A DNA stretch of 38,245 bases from Lachnospiraceae bacterium (GTDB lineage: Bacteria > Bacillota > Clostridia > Lachnospirales > Lachnospiraceae), in the NCBI GenBank assembly GCA_900770225.1, contig CAAGJU010000203.1, positions 1 through 38,245 of the forward strand, read 5' to 3'. The notes beneath the pieces are model-generated. The model worked only from the letters and a program-made list of their open reading frames with translations, was not told the origin of the DNA and did no database searches. This document shows positions 31,884 to 38,245 of the stretch, piece after piece; position 1 is the first letter of the stretch, and each line of letters opens with the position of its first letter. The position numbers were made by a program, and so were the translations under genes.

Positions 31884-33044
31884 ATGAGCGAAAAAGAAGA
31901 AATCAGACTCAACCGGCTGCCGGCGATTACCTGGTACTGGCTGAATATGAATGAGAGCGAGATCACGAGTGAGCCCTGCGACGGGGAGGCGGAAGTTTCC
32001 GTCTCTGTGCCGGGCGGTGTGACGGAAAGCCGCGTGTGTCTCTATACAGATAAAGGTGATCAGGATCCCGGCGCGCAGCCGAAAGATCAGGATGGTCAGG
32101 ATTCCGGCACGCAGCCGACAGATCAGGATATTCAGGATCTCAGCGCACAGCCGACCGGCGCGGGCGCTGCATTTTCAAAACTTTTTGAAGCAGCAGGAAC
32201 CGAGGCGAGATTTTATACGGTTCCCGCAGGCCTGAAGGCAGACAAGCCGCTGAAGCTGCAGTTTGCTTTTGCTGATGGGAAAAACAGTCTGGATCAGGTC
32301 GCACTGGACGTACAGAAAAATGCCGAACTGACTCTCGTGATGGATTACGCTTCGGATGAAGCGGCATCCGGTGCTGCGGCTGTGCAGACAAAGTTCCGCC
32401 TCGGAGAGAACGCTGTGCTCCGGATCGTGCAGATCACGCACGTCGGCACTGATTTTTCCTTCGTGAACGACATGGGCGGTAAGACCGGAGACAACGCGAA
32501 GGTGGAAGTGATCCAGCTGAACCTTGAGGGACAGAAGGTATATCAGGGTTATCAGATCGACCTCGCCGGATATAAGAGCAGCCTGAAGACGGACATCGCT
32601 TACCGGCTGAAGGGCACGGAAAATCTGGATATGAATTACTTTGCGAACCACACGGGTAAGAAGACGACGTGTGACATCAATGTCAGCGGCGTTCTCAGAG
32701 ATACTTCCTCGAAGATCCTCCGCGCGACGATCGACCTGAAAAAGGGCGCGAAGGGCGCTGTCGGCAATGAGAAGGAAGACGTTCTGCTGATGGATGAGGG
32801 CGTCCGGAACCGCACGATTCCGCTGATTCTCTGCACCGAGGAGGATGTCGAGGGCAACCACGGCGCCACGATCGGCCGTCTGGACGAATCCCTGATGTTT
32901 TACCTGGCTTCCCGCGGCCTTAACCGTGAGGAAATCTATGAGATGATGGCGGCTGCCAGAATGGAAGCCGTTGCCGCGAAGATCCCGGATGAGGAGACGC
33001 GCGCTGCCGCTGAGAAGTATATCGGCACCGTGGCTGAAGATTGA
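31884..33044 (+). CDS. sufD: Fe-S cluster assembly protein SufD
   Basis: SufD pairs with SufB in the assembly scaffold. The 386-residue protein shows the SufD core: an N-terminal helical part, beta-helix strands, and the C-terminal NHGATIGRLDESLMFYLASRGLNREE. AAGGAGG at 31872-31878 sets the start at 31884; an ATG at 31866 lies before it. A short low-complexity insertion (about residues 57-90) made of 12-residue repeats with the pattern DQD-x-QD-x3-QP interrupts the N-terminal region; I do not know it from other SufD proteins. Confidence 0.94.
   Translation: MSEKEEIRLNRLPAITWYWLNMNESEITSEPCDGEAEVSVSVPGGVTESRVCLYTDKGDQDPGAQPKDQDGQDSGTQPTDQDIQDLSAQPTGAGAAFSKLFEAAGTEARFYTVPAGLKADKPLKLQFAFADGKNSLDQVALDVQKNAELTLVMDYASDEAASGAAAVQTKFRLGENAVLRIVQITHVGTDFSFVNDMGGKTGDNAKVEVIQLNLEGQKVYQGYQIDLAGYKSSLKTDIAYRLKGTENLDMNYFANHTGKKTTCDINVSGVLRDTSSKILRATIDLKKGAKGAVGNEKEDVLLMDEGVRNRTIPLILCTEEDVEGNHGATIGRLDESLMFYLASRGLNREEIYEMMAAARMEAVAAKIPDEETRAAAEKYIGTVAED
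32052..32153 (+). repeat. 36-bp in-frame tandem repeat in sufD
   Basis: Two full 36-base units (32082-32117 and 32118-32153) and a shorter preceding copy encode the Asp/Gln/Pro-rich insertion of SufD. The units share GATCAGGAT and CGCAGCCG or a close variant. Confidence 0.8.
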
Positions 33045-33078
33045 TCAGAAGAAATGATAAATTGTGAGGTTTTGAGAC

Positions 33079-34311
33079 ATGAATGCAGATTTACAGCGCG
33101 AGGATGAGGAGATCAGAAAAGAGTTCCCCATTCTCACACCGGATGAGGCTTATCTGGATAACTCGGCCACCGTACAGAAGCCGCAGTGCGTACTGGAGGC
33201 CATGGAAAAATATTATCGTGAGATGAACGCCAATCCTCTCCGCGGGCTGTACGGACTGAGCGTAAAGGCAACGGACGCCTATGAGAGCGCCCGGGAGGCA
33301 GTCAGAAACTTCATCAACGCTGACAGTACGGAAGAGATTATTTTTACAAGGAATGCGACGGAAAGTCTGAACCTGATCGGATATGCGTGGACGGCAGACC
33401 ATCTGAAGCCCGGCGATGAAATCCTGATCTCGATCATGGAGCATCACAGCAATCTGATTCCGTGGCAGCAGGCCGCGGCAAGAACAGGTGCCGTGCTGAA
33501 GTATGTGGAATGTGATAAAAGCGGATGCATCAGCGAAGAGGCTTTTCGCGCCGCGCTCACACCGAAGACCCGTCTGGTCTGCATGACAGAGGTTTCCAAC
33601 GTACTCGGATGTAAAAATCCGATCCGTCAGTTTGCGGCCATCGCCCACGAGAACGGCGCGGTATTTGTCTGCGACGGCGCGCAGAGCGTTCCGCACATGC
33701 CGGTGGATGTGAAGGATCTCGGTGTGGATTTCCTCGCTTTTTCCGGACACAAGATGTACGGACCGATGGGCATCGGCGTTCTGTATGGGAAAAAAGAAAT
33801 TCTGGAAGACATGAATCCTTTCCTCTTCGGCGGTGAGATGATCGAATATGTAACGCGTGACAGCGCGACATGGAACGAGCTTCCGCATAAATTCGAGGCC
33901 GGCACGGTGAACGCGGGCGGTGCCGTCGGACTGCATGCGGCGATCGATTATATGCAGCGGATCGGATGGGATACGATCATCCGCAGAGAAGATCATCTGA
34001 CACAATACTGCATGGAGCAGATGCAGGAGCTTCCGTATATTCACATTCTGGGCTCCGATCGCTGGGAGAATCATCACGGCATCATCACCTTCCTGATCGA
34101 TGGTGTACACCCGCATGATGTGGCAACGATCCTGGATTCCATGCACGTGGATGTCCGGGCAGGACATCACTGCGCACAGCCACTGCTCAAATTCATGGGA
34201 GCGATGTCCACGACGAGAGCCAGCATCAGTTTTTATAACACGGAACAGGATATCGACCATTTCATCGACGCGCTGAAAAAGGTGCGGCCGGAGATGGGAA
34301 TCACAGAATAA
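33079..34311 (+). CDS. sufS: cysteine desulfurase SufS
   Basis: SufS is the PLP enzyme that takes sulfur from cysteine and passes it to SufU. In the 410-residue protein the PLP lysine is K225 in SGHKMYGP, the active-site cysteine is C365 in RAGHHCAQPLL, and the conserved histidine lies in MEHHSNLIPW. The group II pattern, with the short active-site loop, fits SufS rather than IscS. GAGG precedes the start. It is followed by sufU after a gap of about 150 bases. Confidence 0.97.
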   Translation: MNADLQREDEEIRKEFPILTPDEAYLDNSATVQKPQCVLEAMEKYYREMNANPLRGLYGLSVKATDAYESAREAVRNFINADSTEEIIFTRNATESLNLIGYAWTADHLKPGDEILISIMEHHSNLIPWQQAAARTGAVLKYVECDKSGCISEEAFRAALTPKTRLVCMTEVSNVLGCKNPIRQFAAIAHENGAVFVCDGAQSVPHMPVDVKDLGVDFLAFSGHKMYGPMGIGVLYGKKEILEDMNPFLFGGEMIEYVTRDSATWNELPHKFEAGTVNAGGAVGLHAAIDYMQRIGWDTIIRREDHLTQYCMEQMQELPYIHILGSDRWENHHGIITFLIDGVHPHDVATILDSMHVDVRAGHHCAQPLLKFMGAMSTTRASISFYNTEQDIDHFIDALKKVRPEMGITE

Positions 34312-34341
34312 GTGTATCGGTCCGTCGCATGACACAGGCGG

Positions 34342-34366
34342 CCTGCACACCCGAAGCGTGTGCAGG
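34342..34366 (+). other. hairpin between sufS and sufU
   Basis: CCTGCACAC (34342-34350) and GTGTGCAGG (34358-34366) are perfect 9-bp arms with a 7-base loop. No T run follows, so it may limit or stabilise the transcript end rather than stop transcription. The rest of the 148-base gap shows no gene. Confidence 0.55.
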
Positions 34367-34459
34367 TCTGACTCTGGTTCTGCGAATTGGTGCGTAAACT
34401 TATACACGACTGTGGTGTTTTTTGCAGTATGCATTGATAACAGGAAAGCAGGGATAACC

Positions 34460-34954
34460 ATGGAGCATTCCAGTACATTTTATAATGAGATCGTGACCGA
34501 TCACAACCTTCACCCCGGTCACAAGCACGCGATCAGTGATGCTGACTACGAACTGGAGGGCGTGAACCCGAGCTGCGGAGATGATATTATACTTCAGCTG
34601 AAGATTGAAGACGGCATCGTGAAGGACGGCGGATTTACGGGAGACGGCTGTGCCATTTCGCAGGCTTCGGCGGATATGATGCTTGACCTGATCATCGGGA
34701 AGACAACAGAAGAGGCAAAGCATCTGTCGGATATTTTTCTCCGGATGATCAAGGGAAACATCACAGACGCGGAGCGCGATGAGTTGGAAGAAGCCGGCGT
34801 TCTGCAGGATATTTCGCATATGCCGGCGAGAGTGAAATGCGCGGTTCTCGGATGGCACACGATGGATGAGATCATTGATCATCCTGAAAAAGCGGAGAGC
34901 AAGAGCGACAGCAAAACGGGCAGCGGTTTCACAGCCATGCGCGGGCAGAACTGA
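34460..34954 (+). CDS. sufU: zinc-dependent sulfurtransferase SufU
   Basis: SufU accepts sulfur from SufS through a zinc-site ligand swap and is the Firmicutes partner of the Suf system. In the 164-residue protein the zinc ligands are C39 and D41 (NPSCGDD), C64 (GDGCAISQ) and C127 (RVKCAVLGW). The start at 34460 gives the family N-terminus HSSTFYNEIVTDHNLHP; the frame is open upstream but not family-like. It ends the suf operon. A short hairpin at 34969-34990 (AACCTGT/ACAGGTT) follows the stop. Confidence 0.95.
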   Translation: MEHSSTFYNEIVTDHNLHPGHKHAISDADYELEGVNPSCGDDIILQLKIEDGIVKDGGFTGDGCAISQASADMMLDLIIGKTTEEAKHLSDIFLRMIKGNITDAERDELEEAGVLQDISHMPARVKCAVLGWHTMDEIIDHPEKAESKSDSKTGSGFTAMRGQN

Positions 34955-35270
34955 CCCGGCCGAAGATCAACCTGTACAGACTGACAGGTTCTCGACCACG
35001 TGCGGGAAGAACTGACGAAGTATCCTCTTCTGAGAATCGGTTTGCATGATGACAGGATGACGGTGCTTGCTGACAGGGTCTGGATATGTGAAATAATATG
35101 ATACAGAAAAGGAGGCAGGATATTTTGCATATCCTGCCTCCGCTTTATGAAATCGTATTTTCTTCAGCTGTGCAGCGTTTTTCTGAAGAACTGTTATGAC
35201 TGTTTCTGCAGAAGACGCTGCCCTGTGTTTCCCCCTGAAACTGTCAGAAGCTGTTATATACCGACGTCAG
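34955..35270. terminator. convergent intergenic region with a terminator hairpin at 35111-35141
   Basis: No gene is seen in these 316 bases. GGAGGCAGGATAT (35111-35123) and ATATCCTGCCTCC (35129-35141) form a long perfect hairpin. Read on the minus strand it is followed by TTTTCTGT, so it is best suited to stop the minus-strand gene at 35271; read on the plus strand the following CTTTAT is weaker and it may end the suf transcript less efficiently. Confidence 0.75.
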
Positions 35271-35735
35271 TCAGGCTTCGCCTCTGCCCTTCCTGAGGAA
35301 CTTGTCCATGCGGGATTCTTTCTTTTTCGGGGGTTCCAGCTTGCCGCGGATCGCGCGCACATCTGTGATATAGAGGCCGCTGATCGTCGCTTTGACTTCC
35401 TTCTTTACCGGGATGACCTCAAATACCGGTTTGTCACAGATGAAAGAGCTCACCATGACGCCTCTTGGTGTGTTGACACGGGCTTTCACGATCGGGAATT
35501 TTCTGCCACGCAGCATACGCGGTGTCTGTTCCAGAACCATGTCGGGAAAACCGGCTTCGCTCAGCTTCATTTTTTTCTTATCTATGACGAGCATCGTGAC
35601 GTTCTGCTTGGCTGCATCAATCTGTTCCTGCTGTTCAGCCTGCTTTTTTTCAGCTCTTTTTCCGACAAAATAAAGAATGATGATACCGGCGGCAATTATG
35701 CCGATAACAATTAAGAGAACTCCCCACCAGGGCAT
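35271..35735 (-). CDS. small membrane-anchored protein of unknown function
   Basis: A 154-residue protein with an N-terminal membrane segment (residues 3-25, WWGVLLIVIGIIAAGIIILY) followed at once by a basic, Gln/Lys-rich helix (residues 26-45), then a compact alpha/beta region with MLVIDKKKMKLSEAGFP and VNTPRGVMVSSFICDKPVFEVIPVKKEVKATISGLY kept as strands, and a basic C-terminal tail. I do not recognise the family; the arrangement suggests a cytoplasmic domain held at the membrane. It diverges from the large gene at 35961 and may share regulatory sequence with it. Confidence 0.75.
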   Translation of the reverse strand: MPWWGVLLIVIGIIAAGIIILYFVGKRAEKKQAEQQEQIDAAKQNVTMLVIDKKKMKLSEAGFPDMVLEQTPRMLRGRKFPIVKARVNTPRGVMVSSFICDKPVFEVIPVKKEVKATISGLYITDVRAIRGKLEPPKKKESRMDKFLRKGRGEA

Positions 35736-35776
35736 TTGTATTTCCTCGCTTTCCTTTTGTAAATGAAATCTTCATT

Positions 35777-35805
35777 ATTTTATCATTATGAAAAACAATT
35801 GGCAA
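35777..35805 (-). promoter_or_regulatory. promoter of the minus-strand membrane protein gene
   Basis: On the minus strand, TTGCCA (35800-35805) and TAAAAT (35777-35782) are separated by 17 bases, about 40 bases before the start codon. Confidence 0.65.
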
Positions 35806-35825
35806 TGCGTGAAATCCCCGCTTTC

Positions 35826-35854
35826 TTGCCTAAGCAGTGATTTTGCGTTATGAT
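35826..35854 (+). promoter_or_regulatory. promoter of the NodB-like protein gene
   Basis: TTGCCT (35826-35831) and TATGAT (35849-35854) are 17 bases apart. It is back to back with the minus-strand promoter at 35777-35805, the two -35 boxes about 20 bases apart. Confidence 0.7.
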
Positions 35855-35960
35855 TAATCCGTTATATTGCGTTCTGTGATCTGTGCGGCGTTTTCTGCGC
35901 CAATGGATGCGGGATGTCGATGCGGGCGGACAGCAGAACAGTATTCCGCATGGAGGATAC

Positions 35961-38129
35961 ATGAGCGACGAACGGCGTGACAGAGAAAATTCCATAGATA
36001 CAGACCAGACTGCATCCGGTAAAAACGGATCGGATCGCGCCGCTTCAGCTGAAAGACAGGGGCAGACGACATCCGGAGGACAGAATTTTCCCCGCCGGAC
36101 GCCTACGGAGCTGCAGGCGCCGCTTCTGAAAACGCGGCCGGCAGGAAGTACGAATCGAACGCAGCGGACGACCTCTGCAGGTGATGAAACAGCATCGGAT
36201 CGCCGGCAGACGCAGCGCAGAAAGGCTGGATCTGCCGCGGGAAGAAATACAGGAACAGGTGCAGGCAGAGCAACTGCCGGAAACGCGGCCAGATCCGGAA
36301 GAACTGGAACCGCAGCGGGCCGAAGCGCGAGAAATACAGCGGCCGGAAGCGCGGCGGGTCGAAGCACGAGGAATACAGCGACCGGAAGCGCGGCGGGTCG
36401 AAACGCGGCAGCCGCAGGATCGGGATCCGCGCAGCAGAGACGCCGTCCGGAAACGCCGGAAGAGCGTGAACGCAGAATCCGCAGGAACAGACAGCGGCAG
36501 AAACAGCAGCGCCTGCGGCAGCAGAAGCTTCGCCGGGTAAGGATGATTCTGATCATTGCAGCAGTAGCGGTGGCCGGTATTGTCGGCATTACAGCGCTGC
36601 ATCGTTACAGGGTAAAAAAGGCTGAGGAGCAGGCAGCGGCAGAGGCGGCTGCAGAGGCAGCACGCACCTTACAGAGCTATGATGCTTCTGATGTGCTGCA
36701 TCTGAGTTTTCATGTGCTCCGGCTGGATGATACCACGGATGCAGATAACGACGGCATTCCGGACAGCGAGGACGATATCATCGATTCCGACGGTGACGGC
36801 GTCGCGGATGAAGGAACGGATGTGGATAATGACGGTATCCCGGATGTGCACGATGATATGATCGACGCTGACGGGGACGGTGTCGCCGATGACCAGGAAG
36901 ATGTTGACGGAGACGGCATCCCGGATAGTCAGGACAATCTGATCGACGCCGATAGAGATGGCGTTGCGGATCTGACGGTGGATACGGATGGTGACGGTAT
37001 CGCCGATGCAGCCGCCGGGACAGTCAGCACCGCTGATAAAGAATTGACGGTATCGGAGTTCAACCAGATTCTGGATGAGCTCTATCAGGATAACTATGTG
37101 CTGGTGAGCCCGTACCAGCTGGCGTCCACGGGTGAAAGTGGGTTTACATCCGGAACCGTACAGGTACCGAAGGGCAAAAAGCCGCTGATCATTTCTGAGC
37201 AGGATGTAAATTATTCTGCCGGATATGACGGCTATGCGGATTCTCTGATGCTCACCGGTGACGGCACGGTTGTCAATTCCTATACGACAGCCGATGGCAA
37301 TCAGGCGGAAGGTCCTGTCGATGTTATCACCTGCGTCGATAATTTTATCAGTTCACATGCTGATTTTTCGTATAACGGGGCGCGGGGCATCATCGGTATC
37401 ACGGGCAGCGACGGCATTTTCGGTTATGCGATCGATGAGGACACGGAGATCATCGGTTCGCTGAGCGATAAGACCATTGCGACGGTGCAGAGCGGCGCAA
37501 CGTCCGGTAAGGAAAATACATCGGATACGGCGTCGGATAACGGAGACAGCAGCTCAGATCAGACGACATCCGACGGAACAGACGCAGCGGCTTCGGCATA
37601 TGAGTTTGCGCCGGGTGAATCGAACGAGTCTGTTTCTGCGTCATCTTCAACGTCGTCTTCAACGTCATCTTCATCTTCGGGCAACAGTGACTCACAGGCG
37701 AAAGCCATCAGCGCAGCACAGCAGGAATATGACGCGCAGATCGCTGCCAACAAATCCACACTGAATGATCTGATCACGGCGCTTCGCAGTGAGGGATGGC
37801 TTTTTGCCTGCAACAGTTATCAGAATATAAGCTATGCGAGCTCCTATGATATTGTAAAAGCGGATGTGGACAGCTGGAAGACGAATATCAGCCCGATCGT
37901 CGGCGACACGGATATGCTGATCCTGCCGAATGGCGGTGATATCGGCAGCTGGAGCGGATACTCGGACAGCAACCAGAAGTATACCTATCTGAAGAGCCTC
38001 GGCTTCTCGTACTATTTTTCCGATACGACGCAGTCAAAGACGTGGCTTCAGACGGAATCCGGCTATGTGCGTCAGGGCATGCATGACATCAGCAGCATGA
38101 CGGATTACCAGAACGTCATGAATATGTGA
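35961..38129 (+). CDS. membrane-anchored NodB-like (polysaccharide deacetylase-like) protein with calcium-type repeats
   Basis: A 722-residue protein in five parts: an Arg/Ala/Gly-rich cytoplasmic N-terminus (1-190) with repeats such as GSAAGRS; one membrane segment (about 193-213); the first strand of a deacetylase-like fold (LHLSFHVLRLDD, near 250); an insertion of DxDxDGxxD calcium-binding-type repeats (about 257-350); the rest of the fold, with the EFNQILDELYQDNYVLV and SEQDVNY segments; and a Ser/Thr/Asp-rich linker (about 509-580) before the C-terminal part. D415 may match the first NodB motif, but the histidine pair of motif 2 H(S/T)xxH appears as N618-S-Y-Q-N622, so catalysis is doubtful. 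GGAGG precedes the start at 35961. The family assignment rests on my recollection of related Lachnospiraceae proteins. Confidence 0.7.
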   Translation: MSDERRDRENSIDTDQTASGKNGSDRAASAERQGQTTSGGQNFPRRTPTELQAPLLKTRPAGSTNRTQRTTSAGDETASDRRQTQRRKAGSAAGRNTGTGAGRATAGNAARSGRTGTAAGRSARNTAAGSAAGRSTRNTATGSAAGRNAAAAGSGSAQQRRRPETPEERERRIRRNRQRQKQQRLRQQKLRRVRMILIIAAVAVAGIVGITALHRYRVKKAEEQAAAEAAAEAARTLQSYDASDVLHLSFHVLRLDDTTDADNDGIPDSEDDIIDSDGDGVADEGTDVDNDGIPDVHDDMIDADGDGVADDQEDVDGDGIPDSQDNLIDADRDGVADLTVDTDGDGIADAAAGTVSTADKELTVSEFNQILDELYQDNYVLVSPYQLASTGESGFTSGTVQVPKGKKPLIISEQDVNYSAGYDGYADSLMLTGDGTVVNSYTTADGNQAEGPVDVITCVDNFISSHADFSYNGARGIIGITGSDGIFGYAIDEDTEIIGSLSDKTIATVQSGATSGKENTSDTASDNGDSSSDQTTSDGTDAAASAYEFAPGESNESVSASSSTSSSTSSSSSGNSDSQAKAISAAQQEYDAQIAANKSTLNDLITALRSEGWLFACNSYQNISYASSYDIVKADVDSWKTNISPIVGDTDMLILPNGGDIGSWSGYSDSNQKYTYLKSLGFSYYFSDTTQSKTWLQTESGYVRQGMHDISSMTDYQNVMNM
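36729..37010 (+). repeat. array of calcium-binding-type acidic repeats
   Basis: About six repeats of the pattern D-x-D-x-D-G-[IV]-x-D, alternating NDGIPD and GDGVAD, encode the inserted acidic region of the NodB-like protein. The pattern matches thrombospondin type 3 repeats. Confidence 0.8.
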
Positions 38130-38137
38130 TGATAACA

Positions 38138-38198
38138 GTGTCAAAAGTCATCACCCACGTTGCACTTGTGCAAAAGTGGGTGAATGACTTATTGACAC
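38138..38198. terminator. long perfect-arm palindrome after the last gene
   Basis: The arms GTGTCA/TGACAC, AGTCAT/ATGACT, ACCCAC/GTGGGT and TTGCAC/GTGCAA stack into one roughly 60-base hairpin with tiny mismatches, nine bases after the stop codon. There is no T tract. A GCCCC/GGGGC inverted pair starts right after it and the window ends soon after, so it may be part of a larger repeat element cut off here. Confidence 0.65.
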
Positions 38199-38245
38199 GC
38201 CCCCTCAGCGAGGGCGTAGTGGGGCGAAGCCACATGAGAGCCCGA

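Overview
The window looks like a chromosomal segment of a Gram-positive member of the Clostridia, most likely a Lachnospiraceae-type anaerobe with moderately high GC. The evidence is a PolC-type replicase, a SufCBDSU iron-sulfur assembly operon, ECF-transporter ATPases next to truA-rplM-rpsI, a tig-clpP-clpX cluster, lipoproteins with Gram-positive-style lipoboxes, and strong AGGAGG ribosome binding sites. The placement is inferred from gene families and gene order. No rRNA or tRNA gene was recognised.

Layout. 1-217 is non-coding. 239-2731 carries ybaB/ebfC, recR and a membrane-anchored DUF5711-like protein as one tight unit. 2807-6742 holds tig, clpP and clpX (ribosome-associated folding and proteolysis). 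6785-12676 has engB, ecfA1-ecfA2-ecfT (vitamin or metal uptake energising module), truA, and rplM-rpsI behind their own promoter and a structured leader. 12729-17050 is a looser region: a SPASM-like radical SAM enzyme behind a palindromic operator-like site, a GH25 lysozyme-like lipoprotein, and on the minus strand a TSCPD-domain protein and a HAD hydrolase. 17106-21329 groups stress functions: a membrane-anchored HtrA protease, a second ClpX-like unfoldase, and an MscL channel with a C-terminal zinc ribbon. 21533-29601 carries a DUF3048 lipoprotein, dihydrofolate reductase, ispG and polC. 29598-34954 is the complete suf operon. 34955-38129 has a small membrane protein (minus strand) divergent from a large membrane-anchored NodB-like protein that appears to have lost its metal-binding histidines and carries calcium-binding-type repeats inside the domain.

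The main unexpected signal is a dispersed family of about 135-165 bp imperfect palindromes. There are five complete copies (5041-5203 minus, 11409-11574, 16884-17050, 21351-21483, 23616-23752) and two half copies (14326-14375, 15395-15440). They fall into two subfamilies with unrelated outer arms but the same core. When aligned in one orientation, the core shows compensatory changes in three separate stems, conserved tandem G-A internal-loop positions, and a hairpin whose loop varies only within GNRA (GAAA, GAGA, GUGA). That pattern points to selection on an RNA structure rather than to simple DNA palindromes. The copies lie at gene boundaries, including between clpP and clpX and between truA and rplM, genes that are usually adjacent in Firmicutes.

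Other points: the second ClpX keeps its ATPase, pore and ClpP-docking motifs but lacks the RKH substrate loop. Low-complexity or repeat insertions occur in SufD, TruA, PolC and HtrA, suggesting a genome prone to short tandem expansions in coding sequence.
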